Positions 51,045 to 59,008 of a stretch of 64,000 nucleotides of DNA are shown piece after piece. The DNA is from Paracoccaceae bacterium. GTDB lineage: Bacteria > Pseudomonadota > Alphaproteobacteria > Rhodobacterales > Rhodobacteraceae. The stretch's first letter is position 1, and each line of letters opens with the position of its first letter. The notes under the pieces are model-generated. The model saw only the letters and a program-made list of their open reading frames with translations. It made no database searches and was not told the DNA's origin. The stretch is from positions 1 to 64,000 of the forward strand of contig JASJAR010000010.1 in assembly GCA_030066905.1 (NCBI GenBank). The letters are read 5' to 3'. A program made the translations under genes and the position numbers.

Positions 51045-52154
51045 ATGGGCATTCTCGACTTTCTCACCGGCGAATTCATCGACGTCATCCACTGGACCGA
51101 CGACACCCGCGACACCATGGTCTGGCGCTTCGAGCGCGAGGGCCACGCGATCAAATACGGCGCCAAGCTCACCGTGCGCGAGGGTCAGGCGGCGGTCTTC
51201 GTCCATGAGGGGCAACTCGCAGATGTCTTCACCCCCGGTCTCTACATGCTCGAGACCAACAACATGCCCATCCTGACCACGCTCAACCACTGGGACCACG
51301 GCTTCCGGAGCCCGTTCAAATCGGAAATCTACTTTGTGAACACCAACCGGTTCACAAACCTCAAATGGGGCACGAAGAACCCGGTTATGCTGCGCGACCC
51401 CGAATTCGGCCCCGTACGCCTGCGCGCCTTCGGGACCTATACGGTAAAGGTCGCCGATCCGGCGAAGTTCCTCACCGAGATCGTCGGCACCGACGGCGAG
51501 TTCACCTCCGACGAGGTGACCTTCCAGATCCGCAACATCATCGTCCAGGAGTTTTCCCGCGCCATCGCCCGGTCGGGCCTGCCGGTTCTCGACATGGCCG
51601 CCAACACCGCCGATGTCGGCAGGCTCGTGGCGCAAGCCATCGACCCGGTGGTACACGACTACGGCCTCGCCCTGCCGGAGCTTTACATCGAGAACATTTC
51701 CCTGCCGCCGGCGGTGGAAAAGGCGCTCGACGAGCGCACCTCCCGGGGGATCGCGGGTAATCTCGACGATCACCTGAAATGGAAAGCCGCCGAAGCGATG
51801 GGCAAGGGCGGCACCGCGTCTGACGCGATGGGTGCCGGGCTCGGGGCCGGGATGGGGATGCAGATGGGCAACATGATGATGGGCGGCCCCCGTGGCCCAT
51901 GGGGGGCTCAGCCCGCCGCGGCCCCCGTCCCGCCCCCGCCGCCGGTGGAGCATGTCTGGCATATCGCCAAGGGCGGCGAGACCTCGGGGCCGTTTTCCAA
52001 GGCCGATCTCGGCAAGATGGCCGCCGACGGCACGCTGACGCGCGAGACCCATGTCTGGACCCCGGGGCAGGACGGCTGGAAGATAGCCGACGAGGTGGAC
52101 GAGTTGGCGCAACTCTTCACCATCATGCCGCCACCGCCGCCCCCGGGGGTGTAG
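51045..52154 (+). CDS. SPFH domain protein with C-terminal GYF_2 domain
   Basis: Protein of 369 residues of the YdjI/virion-core-like SPFH family (stomatin/flotillin fold) at about 1-250. There is no transmembrane segment at the N-terminus. A Gly/Met-rich linker (MGAGLGAGMGMQMGNMMMGG) leads to a Pro-rich stretch and a GYF_2-type domain (about 305-355: VWHIAKGGETSGPFSKADL... HVWTPGQDGWKIADEV). The start at 51045 (MGILDFLTGEF) begins the conserved domain. YdjI in Bacillus works with a zinc-ribbon membrane protein in envelope stress; a zinc-ribbon gene is found here at 53891. Confidence 0.9.
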   Translation: MGILDFLTGEFIDVIHWTDDTRDTMVWRFEREGHAIKYGAKLTVREGQAAVFVHEGQLADVFTPGLYMLETNNMPILTTLNHWDHGFRSPFKSEIYFVNTNRFTNLKWGTKNPVMLRDPEFGPVRLRAFGTYTVKVADPAKFLTEIVGTDGEFTSDEVTFQIRNIIVQEFSRAIARSGLPVLDMAANTADVGRLVAQAIDPVVHDYGLALPELYIENISLPPAVEKALDERTSRGIAGNLDDHLKWKAAEAMGKGGTASDAMGAGLGAGMGMQMGNMMMGGPRGPWGAQPAAAPVPPPPPVEHVWHIAKGGETSGPFSKADLGKMAADGTLTRETHVWTPGQDGWKIADEVDELAQLFTIMPPPPPPGV

Positions 52155-52582
52155 CGCACGGGGCTCGGACAAGCTGGCCAGGTGGGCCTGAAGCGGGCGT
52201 TGGGGTCAGCGCTCCAAATGTCCGTAGCAAATCGCGCCCCGGACTTGATCCGGGGCCCCGATCCTCTGGAGTACCAAGCCTTCCGAGGTCCCGGGTCAAG
52301 CCCGGGACGGGTGTTCGTTGGGTTGCTTTGGCGGTGAGCCCAAAGTCCGCTCAAGGCCAGACAACGCCAAACTCGGCGACCCCTCGCCAGCCCGTAGACG
52401 GGGCTGCGCGGTCCCCCGCCGGCAACAAACCGTTTCCGGTTCGGCAATTGATTTGGTTAACACCCCGTTGCTAGCACTCTCCGCGGGGGCGCAAGACGGA
52501 CCGTGAGCGGTCGCGGCGCACCTTTGCTCCTCAAAGGGCTCCCGATGACCGTGTCCCCGGTTCGAACGAAAGGACCGCGCCC
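52155..52582. other. Intergenic gap of 428 bp with repeat and promoter candidate
   Basis: Carries repeat copy 4 (52235-52311). Around 52448-52476 a less GC-rich stretch TTGATTTGGTTAACACC contains a TTGATT -35 candidate for the CAP gene. No gene was seen. Confidence 0.45.
52235..52311 (+). repeat. Dispersed palindromic intergenic repeat, copy 4
   Basis: GCCCCGGACTTGATCCGGGG, CCCCGATCCTCTGGAGTACC, CCGAGGTCCC and GGGTCAAGCCCGGGACGGG. The most regular copy; both ends are palindromes related to one another. Confidence 0.75.
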
Positions 52583-53695
52583 ATGTGGGCAGCCCTCATC
52601 GCCTTGATCCTCGGTGGAGGCGCCTTCGCCCTCGGCGGCGGCGGCTCGACCACATCGACCGCGACGCAACCCCTCGGATCGCGCAGCACCGCCGATGATG
52701 ACGACGATGACGACATCGTCGCCACCCCGACCGACGACACACCGGATCTGCCGGACGACGAATACACCCTCGACTGGGGCGGGCTGACGGCCGAAGAGCA
52801 GATGATGGTCGAACTCGTCAACCGCGCGCGCATGGACCCCGATGCGGAGGTCGACCGGCTCGACGAGCCCCTGACCTCGAACATCAGCTCGGACCCCAAA
52901 CAGCCGCTCGCGGTTACGCCGGAACTGTCGGTTTCCTCGCGGGAGCATTCCGAGGACATGGACGACCGCGAGTTCTTCGACCACACCAACCCCGACGGCC
53001 AGGAGCCCTGGGACCGGGCGGTCGAGGCCGGCCACGGCTCCACCAATGTCGGCGAAAACATCGGCGTCATCGGCTCCACCTGGACCGATTTCGACGAACA
53101 GGCCCGGGTCGAGGACCTCCATTACGGGCTTTGGGAGAGCGACGGGCATCAGGAAAACCTGATGAACGACGACTGGTCCGAGATCGGGGTCGGCTACGAT
53201 TACGGCGACTGGGAGGATGACGGCGTGGAGTACGATGGCGCCACATTCGTCACCCAGACCTTCTCCGACCGGGACAACACCTATCTGACCGGCGTCGTGA
53301 TCGACGACGCGGACGGCGACGACTTCTACGACATCGGCGAGGGCCAGGGCGGAGTGAAGGTGACCGCCATCGATCAGGAAGACGAGAGCAAGGTCTACAC
53401 GACCTCCACCTGGGATGCGGGCGGCTACACGCTGGAACTGCCCCCGGGGACCTACCGGGTGGTCTTCGAGGGCGGCGACCTCGATGGCGCGCAGGAGGCG
53501 ACGGTCACCATCGGCGACGAAAACGTGAAACTCGATATCATCGAGGAGGAAGGGTCGGGCGGGGTCTTCGCCAGCGCCGCACCCGAACCCGGCGCCGAAG
53601 AGGCCTCGGCCATGCTGCCGGTCCTGCCGCCGGAGGAGGAGGACGACATCGTCGACGATCCCGCCGAGGCCGATCTCGAACCCGCTCTGCTCTGA
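52583..53695 (+). CDS. CAP (SCP/PR-1) domain protein, strongly acidic
   Basis: Protein of 370 residues. A hydrophobic N-terminus (ALIALILGGGAFALGGGG) acts as signal or anchor. An Asp-rich linker follows. A CAP domain lies at about 70-235 with LVNRARMDP, EHSEDMDDREFFDHTNPDG, NVGENIG and WESDGHQENLMNDDW, the usual CAP1/CAP2 motifs with metal-binding His. From about 240 a carbohydrate-binding or Ig-like module (DDADGDDFYDIGEGQGGVKVTA, AGGYTLELPPGTYRV) is followed by an acidic tail. Many Asp/Asn pairs suggest calcium binding or adaptation to salt. Exported; substrate unknown. Confidence 0.85.
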   Translation: MWAALIALILGGGAFALGGGGSTTSTATQPLGSRSTADDDDDDDIVATPTDDTPDLPDDEYTLDWGGLTAEEQMMVELVNRARMDPDAEVDRLDEPLTSNISSDPKQPLAVTPELSVSSREHSEDMDDREFFDHTNPDGQEPWDRAVEAGHGSTNVGENIGVIGSTWTDFDEQARVEDLHYGLWESDGHQENLMNDDWSEIGVGYDYGDWEDDGVEYDGATFVTQTFSDRDNTYLTGVVIDDADGDDFYDIGEGQGGVKVTAIDQEDESKVYTTSTWDAGGYTLELPPGTYRVVFEGGDLDGAQEATVTIGDENVKLDIIEEEGSGGVFASAAPEPGAEEASAMLPVLPPEEEDDIVDDPAEADLEPALL

Positions 53696-53825
53696 GGTCG
53701 CGCAGGGCCGCGCGCCTCACGATCGGTGCCCGGATCCCACCCCGTCGGGTCCTCCTCTCGACAGCACATCTCGGCATCTGACGCTGGGGTTTTGCGCCAG
53801 TTCGGCCCGGCCGATCTGGCGTTCA

Positions 53826-53868
53826 TGCCATACGCCTGCCATACGAAAGGCAGACACATAGCAGACAC
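53826..53868 (+). promoter_or_regulatory. TGCCATAC / GCAGACAC composite motif, site 2
   Basis: Two TGCCATAC words 11 bp apart (53826 and 53837) followed by two GCAGACAC words 11 bp apart (53850 and 53861), ending 22 bases before the start of the zinc-ribbon gene. One-turn spacing suggests a protein bound to one DNA face. Same words as site 1 at 18934. Confidence 0.45.
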
Positions 53869-53890
53869 GGTTTTCGCCGCCCCGAGCCCC

Positions 53891-55003
53891 ATGCCCGACA
53901 CCGCCGCCGCCCCGTCCGAAATCCACAAGTTTCCCTGCGAGACCTGCGGGTCGGACCTCAGATTTCAGCCCGGCACCGACCGGCTGGTCTGCGACCATTG
54001 CGGCAACGTCGAGGAGATCACCGGCTCGCCCTGGACCCGCGCCGCCGCGGTTCAGGAGATCGACATCCGGGCGGGGATCGACCGGTCGCTCGCCGACGAG
54101 GACATGGAGGAATCCCGCGTCGTCACCTGCAAGAACTGCGGGGCGACGGTGGAGTTCGACCCCAACCTACACGCCGCCGAATGCCCGTTCTGCGCCACTC
54201 CGGTCGTCACCGACACCGGCTCGAACCGGCATATCAAGCCGAAGGCGCTGCTGCCCTTCGCGCTCGACGAGGATGCCGCGCGCGCGGCGATGACCGACTG
54301 GCTCGGCTCGCTCTGGTTCGCGCCGAACGGGCTTCAGGACTACGCCCGCAAGGGCCGCAAGATGTCGGGCGTCTACATGCCCTACTGGACCTTCGATGCC
54401 GACACGCGTTCGACCTACCGTGGCGAGCGCGGCACCGAGTACCAGACCCGCCGCCAGGTCATGCGCAACGGAAAGCGCGAGACGGTCACCGTCACCAAGG
54501 TTCGCTGGCGGGCGGCCTCGGGCCGCGTGGCGCGGTTTTTTGACGACGTGCTCGTGGCCGCCTCCGCAGCCCTGCCCGACCGGTTCCGCCCCGCGCTGGG
54601 ACAGTGGGACCTCGCCGAGCTTGAAGCCTACCAGCCGGTCTATCTGGCGGGGTTCCGCGCCGAAGCCTATTCGGTGGAGCTCGAAGCCGCCTTCGTGCGG
54701 GCCCGCGAGATCATGGACCGGGTGATCCTCGGCGACGTCAAGCGCGACATCGGAGGCGACCGGCAGCGGGTGCATCACATCGACACCATGGTGTCCGACG
54801 TCACGTTCAAGCACATTCTCCTGCCGGTCTGGATCGCGGCCTACCGCTACCGCGGCAAGGCCTACCGGTTCGCGGTTAACGGCCGCACGGGTGCGGTCTC
54901 CGGCGAGCGGCCGTGGTCGGCGATCAAGATCGCCATCGCGGTGATCTTTGGCCTCCTCGTCGCCGGTGCGGTCGGTTACTTCGCGGCGCAAAACCAGGGT
55001 TGA
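53891..55003 (+). CDS. Zinc-ribbon membrane protein (YdjG-like)
   Basis: Protein of 370 residues with two zinc ribbons near the N-terminus: CETCGSD...CDHCGN (about 15-38) and CKNCGA...CPFCAT (about 80-100). A long globular part with PYWTFDAD and QVMRNGKRETVTVTKV follows. One membrane segment at the C-terminus (IKIAIAVIFGLLVAGAVGYFAA) suggests tail anchoring. TFIIB-type-ribbon proteins of this sort lie beside SPFH proteins in the Bacillus ydjFGHI cluster. The start at 53891 is taken because the upstream frame is the motif region. Confidence 0.8.
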   Translation: MPDTAAAPSEIHKFPCETCGSDLRFQPGTDRLVCDHCGNVEEITGSPWTRAAAVQEIDIRAGIDRSLADEDMEESRVVTCKNCGATVEFDPNLHAAECPFCATPVVTDTGSNRHIKPKALLPFALDEDAARAAMTDWLGSLWFAPNGLQDYARKGRKMSGVYMPYWTFDADTRSTYRGERGTEYQTRRQVMRNGKRETVTVTKVRWRAASGRVARFFDDVLVAASAALPDRFRPALGQWDLAELEAYQPVYLAGFRAEAYSVELEAAFVRAREIMDRVILGDVKRDIGGDRQRVHHIDTMVSDVTFKHILLPVWIAAYRYRGKAYRFAVNGRTGAVSGERPWSAIKIAIAVIFGLLVAGAVGYFAAQNQG

Positions 55004-55343
55004 GTGCCGGGCGCAGTCCTCCCGGTCGAAACGCTCATTCCGGATCGGCGTCCTTGAGCGCGACGGCGCAAAACGACCAGGCCACGCCCGGGGCCTGACC
55101 CGGGGCCCCGATCGGATGGCCTGCCCTACGGGCCGAGCCCCGAGGTGGGTTTATCGCTTTCGAACGATCGACCCAGGAACAACTGGAACTCAGGCACGCG
55201 GACCTCGCCTTCCGGTGTCGCGCCCGCGAAGGCCCCCTGAACCGGTCCCGTCCCGCCGATGATCCACCCGCCGAGTCACGCGCATTGCTCCCCCCATCCG
55301 CCACCGCTAAGCATGGGCGGGGACGCGAGCGAAGGACCCTCAA
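55004..55343. other. Intergenic gap of 340 bp with short repeat copy 5
   Basis: Contains a short copy of the palindromic repeat at 55084-55113 (CACGCCCGGGGCCTGACCCGGGGCCCCGATC). The remainder shows no gene; the kinase start at 55344 is preceded by a weak GGACGCGAGCGAAGGACCC leader. Confidence 0.5.
55084..55113 (+). repeat. Dispersed palindromic intergenic repeat, short copy 5
   Basis: Only the first palindrome of the repeat is present, centred on GGGGCCTGACCCGGGGCCCC. Confidence 0.5.
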
Positions 55344-56264
55344 ATGATTGTTTGCGCAGGCGAAGCTCTGATCGACATGCTGCCCCGCAAGACCGAAGCG
55401 GGGGAAGAGGCTTTCGCCCCCTATGCCGGTGGGGCGGTGTTCAATACCGCCATTGCGCTCGGCCGCCTCGGCGCGCCAACGGGCTTCGTTTCGGGCCTCT
55501 CCACCGATCTCTTCGGCGCGCTCCTGACGGACGCGCTCGAGGACGCCGATGTCGATACGACCCACGCCATCCGTTCCGACAAGCCTACCACCCTCGCCTT
55601 CGTCCGGCTGACCGGCGGGCAGGCCAGTTATACGTTCTATGACGAGAACACCGCCGGCCGCATGCTGCGCCCCGATGCCATGCCCACCCTGCCCGAAAGT
55701 GTCGAAGCGGCTTTCTTCGGGGGCATCTCGCTCGTCGGCGAGCCCTGCGGCGGCGCCTATGAAGCGCTGATGGCCGCTCTCGCGCCAACGCGGGCCATTA
55801 TGATCGACCCCAACATCCGTAGCTCCTTCATCACCGACGAGGCCGCCTACCGCGCCCGCATCAAGCGGATGATGGCGATGGCCGACATCATCAAGCTGTC
55901 TGACGAGGACATGGCCTGGCTTCTGGGCGACGGCGCACCGACCGACCACGCCCGGGCCCTGATCGAAGGCGGGGCGTCGGTCGTCTGCATCACCGAGGGG
56001 TCGGAAGGGGCGGTCGGCTACTGCGCCCACGGGGCGATCCGGGTCGGGGCCGAAAAGGTCGACGTGGTCGATACCGTCGGCGCGGGCGACACGTTCAATG
56101 CCGGGTTGCTCGCCGCGCTCTATTCGTCAGGCTACCTCACCAAGGAGCTGATCGGCGATATCGACCACGCGACCGTCGCCTCGGCTTTGCGCTACGGCGC
56201 GCGCGCCGCCGCGATCACCGTATCGCGTGCCGGGGCCAACCCGCCCTGGCTCGACGAGATGTAG
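55344..56264 (+). CDS. PfkB family carbohydrate kinase (fructokinase-like)
   Basis: Ribokinase-fold sugar kinase of 306 residues. [14 protein letters not shown] and [17 protein letters not shown] are the substrate-binding start, and [17 protein letters not shown] is the PfkB signature with catalytic Asp. The GEALIDM form is common in fructokinases, so fructose is a fair guess; the substrate is not proven. Confidence 0.9.
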   Translation: MIVCAGEALIDMLPRKTEAGEEAFAPYAGGAVFNTAIALGRLGAPTGFVSGLSTDLFGALLTDALEDADVDTTHAIRSDKPTTLAFVRLTGGQASYTFYDENTAGRMLRPDAMPTLPESVEAAFFGGISLVGEPCGGAYEALMAALAPTRAIMIDPNIRSSFITDEAAYRARIKRMMAMADIIKLSDEDMAWLLGDGAPTDHARALIEGGASVVCITEGSEGAVGYCAHGAIRVGAEKVDVVDTVGAGDTFNAGLLAALYSSGYLTKELIGDIDHATVASALRYGARAAAITVSRAGANPPWLDEM

Positions 56265-56271
56265 CCCCGCG

Positions 56272-56718
56272 ATGCGGGCGGTTCTCCAGCGCGTTTCGAG
56301 GGCCAGGGTCTCGGTGTCGGGGGCGGTGCTTGGCGAGATCGGTCCGGGGCTTGCCATCCTCGTCTGCGCGATGGCCGGCGACGATACGCGAACGGCGGAA
56401 GCGCTCGCGGCGAAGGTCGCCAAGCTCCGCATCTTTCGCGACGAGGACGGCCGCATGAACCGTTCGGTGCGCGATGCCGGCGGGGCGGCCCTCGTCGTCA
56501 GCCAGTTCACGCTCGCGGCCGACACGTCTCGCGGCAATCGACCGGGGTTTTCGGCCGCCGCCCCGCCCGAGGAGGGCGAAATGCTCTATCTCGCCTTCGC
56601 CGCCGCGCTTCAGGCCGCCGGGGTGCCGGTGGCCACGGGCCGGTTCGGCGCGGAGATGGAGGTCGAGATCGTCAATGACGGTCCGGTGACGATCTGGCTC
56701 GACAGCGAGGCGGGCTGA
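56272..56718 (+). CDS. dtd: D-aminoacyl-tRNA deacylase
   Basis: Proofreading enzyme of 148 residues that frees D-amino acids from t[18 protein letters not shown] is the canonical start, [17 protein letters not shown] holds the active-site motif and [10 protein letters not shown] the cross-subunit Gly-Pro motif. 7 bp after the kinase. Confidence 0.95.
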   Translation: MRAVLQRVSRARVSVSGAVLGEIGPGLAILVCAMAGDDTRTAEALAAKVAKLRIFRDEDGRMNRSVRDAGGAALVVSQFTLAADTSRGNRPGFSAAAPPEEGEMLYLAFAAALQAAGVPVATGRFGAEMEVEIVNDGPVTIWLDSEAG

Positions 56719-57023
56719 TGTTCGCGGTGACGGTCACCTTCTCGATCAGGCTCGGCCAGCAGGCAGCCTTCATGCAGGCGCTGGAAGCTCATATCCGGGC
56801 CGCCGTCGCGGAGGATACGGGCTGTCTGCGCGCCGAGGCCTTGGGCGATGCCGCCCGGCCCGGGAAGGTGATGCTCCTTCAGACCTTCGAGACCTCCGGC
56901 GACTTCGAAGCCTATCGCGCCAGCCCGCTGGCCCGGTCCTTCGACAGCGCGGTCGTCGACATCGTGACCGCCCGCGCCATCGCGACCTGGGGCGAGGTGA
57001 TCGCAGCCGAACGCGCGCGGTAG
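56718..57023 (+). CDS. Antibiotic biosynthesis monooxygenase (ABM) domain protein
   Basis: Dimeric ferredoxin-like protein of 101 residues. FAVTVTFSIRLGQQAAFMQAL, EDTGCLRAE and LLQTFETSGDFEAYRAS are typical ABM features. The start shares the dtd stop (TGATG). Possible roles are oxidation of a quinone or heme-like substrate; unknown. Confidence 0.88.
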   Translation: MFAVTVTFSIRLGQQAAFMQALEAHIRAAVAEDTGCLRAEALGDAARPGKVMLLQTFETSGDFEAYRASPLARSFDSAVVDIVTARAIATWGEVIAAERAR

Positions 57024-57137
57024 CGCTGGGGCAGGAGGGCGCTCGGGGCTGTCGCCCGGACGTCGTCTCATGGGAACCGTGCCCTTTCGGTCCGGCGCGA
57101 GCCAAAGCCCATCCCATCCTGGCTCTGCCGGAGCCTT

Positions 57138-57737
57138 TTACCCCGGCCGCACCATCAGCCGCTGCGTTGCGAACCCGACGAGATCGCGCACCTCCGTCTG
57201 CATCTTGGCAAACTCCGCCTTCCCGTCGATCCGCAGGAACGCGAGCCCGTGGACAAAGGTCCAGAGCGGGAACGCCGCCTGCATCACAGCGTCATCGACC
57301 TCCGCTCTGCCCATCCGTCGTGCGACCTGACCGAGCACGACCGCGTAGCAGCCGTGCCCTGCCTCTTCGAGCGCGTCGGATTGGTGATCACCGGCGAACA
57401 TCATCCGAAAGAGCCCCGGATTGGCTTCGGCATAGTCGACATAGGCCGTCCCGACCGCGGTAATCGCATCGTTCGAGCCCGGTTCATGGCCCGCGAGCGC
57501 GGTCTCGAACGAGGCGGTCATCTCCCCGAACCCTTCGAGAGCGACGGCAATCAGCATCTCGGTTCGGTCGGCGAAATGGCGGTATGGCGCGGCGGTGGAG
57601 ACACCGGCGGCCCGGCAGGCCTCGGAGACCGAAAACAGGTCCGGCCCCTTCTCTTCCACCAGCGCCCGCGTGGCCGCAACAAGCTGCTGACGCAGGTCTC
57701 CGTGATGATAGCCGGTTTTTTGTTTGACCTGATCCAT
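57138..57737 (-). CDS. TetR family regulator of the divergent efflux pump
   Basis: Regulator of 199 residues. HTH at about 10-58 (YHHGDLRQQLVAATRALVEEKGPDLFSVSEACRAAGVSTAAPYRHFADR) and a TetR_C_13-type ligand domain. It is divergent from the RND genes with a symmetrical operator in the gap, so it most likely represses them. Confidence 0.93.
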   Translation of the reverse strand: MDQVKQKTGYHHGDLRQQLVAATRALVEEKGPDLFSVSEACRAAGVSTAAPYRHFADRTEMLIAVALEGFGEMTASFETALAGHEPGSNDAITAVGTAYVDYAEANPGLFRMMFAGDHQSDALEEAGHGCYAVVLGQVARRMGRAEVDDAVMQAAFPLWTFVHGLAFLRIDGKAEFAKMQTEVRDLVGFATQRLMVRPG

Positions 57738-57770
57738 GGCCCTGTCCGTAAAAAAATCCGTCGCGCGAGG

Positions 57771-57817
57771 TTGACGGCTATGTTAGAGCGTCTAACTAAG
57801 TTAGAGCTTCTTACAAT
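57771..57817 (+). promoter_or_regulatory. Operator/promoter between tetR and the RND efflux genes
   Basis: TTGACG at 57771 is a -35 candidate. A perfect dyad GTTAGA-GCG-TCTAAC lies at 57782-57796, and a further GTTAGAGC half-site lies at 57800-57807, 18 bp from the first. TACAAT at 57812 is a possible -10. TetR binding there would block transcription of both genes. Confidence 0.65.
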
Positions 57818-57867
57818 GTAGCGTCAACGACCCAGCTTCCAAGACACCAGGCCCGAGGACCGATACC

Positions 57868-59004
57868 ATGCCGGAAAAGAACGCCCGCCGAAAGCACCCG
57901 TTCCTCCGTCGCGCCGGAACGGCGGCGACGACGGTTCTTACCCTCGCGCTGGCCAGCGGTCTGGTGGCCGGGGCATCGGCCCTTGTGGCCGAACGCAGCG
58001 CGCCGGAACAGACCGAGCGCGAACAGGCCGTGGTTGCCGTGCTCACCGAGACGATCCGGCTACAGGACAGCTACGAGGTCGCCGTTGCCTACCGCGGCCG
58101 GGTCGAAGCCGGCCAACGGGTCGATATCGGCTTCGAGGCCGGCGGCACGCTCGTCTCGGTTCTGGTCGACGAGGGCGACAGGGTGCGCAAGGGCGAGGTT
58201 ATCGCGCGTCTCGACACGCGCGCGCTCGAGGCCGACCGGGCCGCACAGGTGGCCGCGCGGGACGCGCTCGCGGCCCAGACCGAGCTTGCCCGCCGCACCG
58301 CCGAGCGGCAACGGGCTTTGGCCGAGCGCGACCATGCCTCAGCCCAACGCCTCGACGAGGCCGAACTGTCTTTGGTGCAGCTCGAAGCCGAACTGCGCCG
58401 CGCGGGCGCGGCCATCGACGCGCTCGACATCGCGCTCGAGAAATCCACCCTGAAAGCTCCGTTCGACGCTATCGTCGGCCGGCGGGCGGCCGACGACGGG
58501 GCCCGGCTGAGTGCAGGCCAGAGCGTGGTCGAACTCTACGAAACCGCCCTTCCTCGGCTGCGGGTCGGCGTGCCGGAAGCCGTCGCGGCGGAAATGACCC
58601 CAGGCCAGACCGCCATTGTCGAAATCGGCGGCGAGACCGTCGAGGCCAGCCTTTTGCGCGTCCGGGCTGACATCGACCCCTCGACGCGCACCCGCGATCT
58701 CCTCTTCGCGCTCCCCGACGGCACAACCTCTCCCGACGGCACGCTCGCAACGCTGTCGCTGACCCGCACCGTTCCGGGAACGGGCGCCTGGGTTCCTACG
58801 GCGGCCCTCGGCGAGGGGGTGCGCGGGCTCTGGACGCTCTTTGTCATCGAGAACGGCCTGGCGCGGCGCGAGGCCGTGGAGGTCGTCCATACCGCCGGCG
58901 CGCGCGCCTATGTCCGCGGTCACCTCGCCGACGGCGCCACCGTCGTCAGCGCTGGCCCTCACCGGATCGCCGCTGGCCAGCCTGTCACGCCGGCCGGGAG
59001 CTAG
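57868..59004 (+). CDS. RND efflux periplasmic adaptor (membrane fusion protein)
   Basis: Protein of 378 residues. N-terminal anchor (VLTLALASGLVAGASALVA), then a barrel-sandwich/lipoyl part (YRGRVEAGQRVDIGFEAGGTLVSVLVDEGDRVRKGEVIARLD). A long coiled hairpin (about 115-190, Ala/Glu/Arg-rich) and beta-barrel domains (PFDAIVGRRAADDGARLSAGQSVVEL) follow. Links the pump below to an outer-membrane channel, which is not in the window. Confidence 0.93.
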   Translation: MPEKNARRKHPFLRRAGTAATTVLTLALASGLVAGASALVAERSAPEQTEREQAVVAVLTETIRLQDSYEVAVAYRGRVEAGQRVDIGFEAGGTLVSVLVDEGDRVRKGEVIARLDTRALEADRAAQVAARDALAAQTELARRTAERQRALAERDHASAQRLDEAELSLVQLEAELRRAGAAIDALDIALEKSTLKAPFDAIVGRRAADDGARLSAGQSVVELYETALPRLRVGVPEAVAAEMTPGQTAIVEIGGETVEASLLRVRADIDPSTRTRDLLFALPDGTTSPDGTLATLSLTRTVPGTGAWVPTAALGEGVRGLWTLFVIENGLARREAVEVVHTAGARAYVRGHLADGATVVSAGPHRIAAGQPVTPAGS

Positions 59005-59008
59005 AACG

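Noticed and set aside
57180-57215. CCAAGATG-like sequence in the tetR gene resembling the terminator tail
   Set aside because: It encodes part of the TetR protein (EFAKMQTEV) and lacks the hairpin and T-run.
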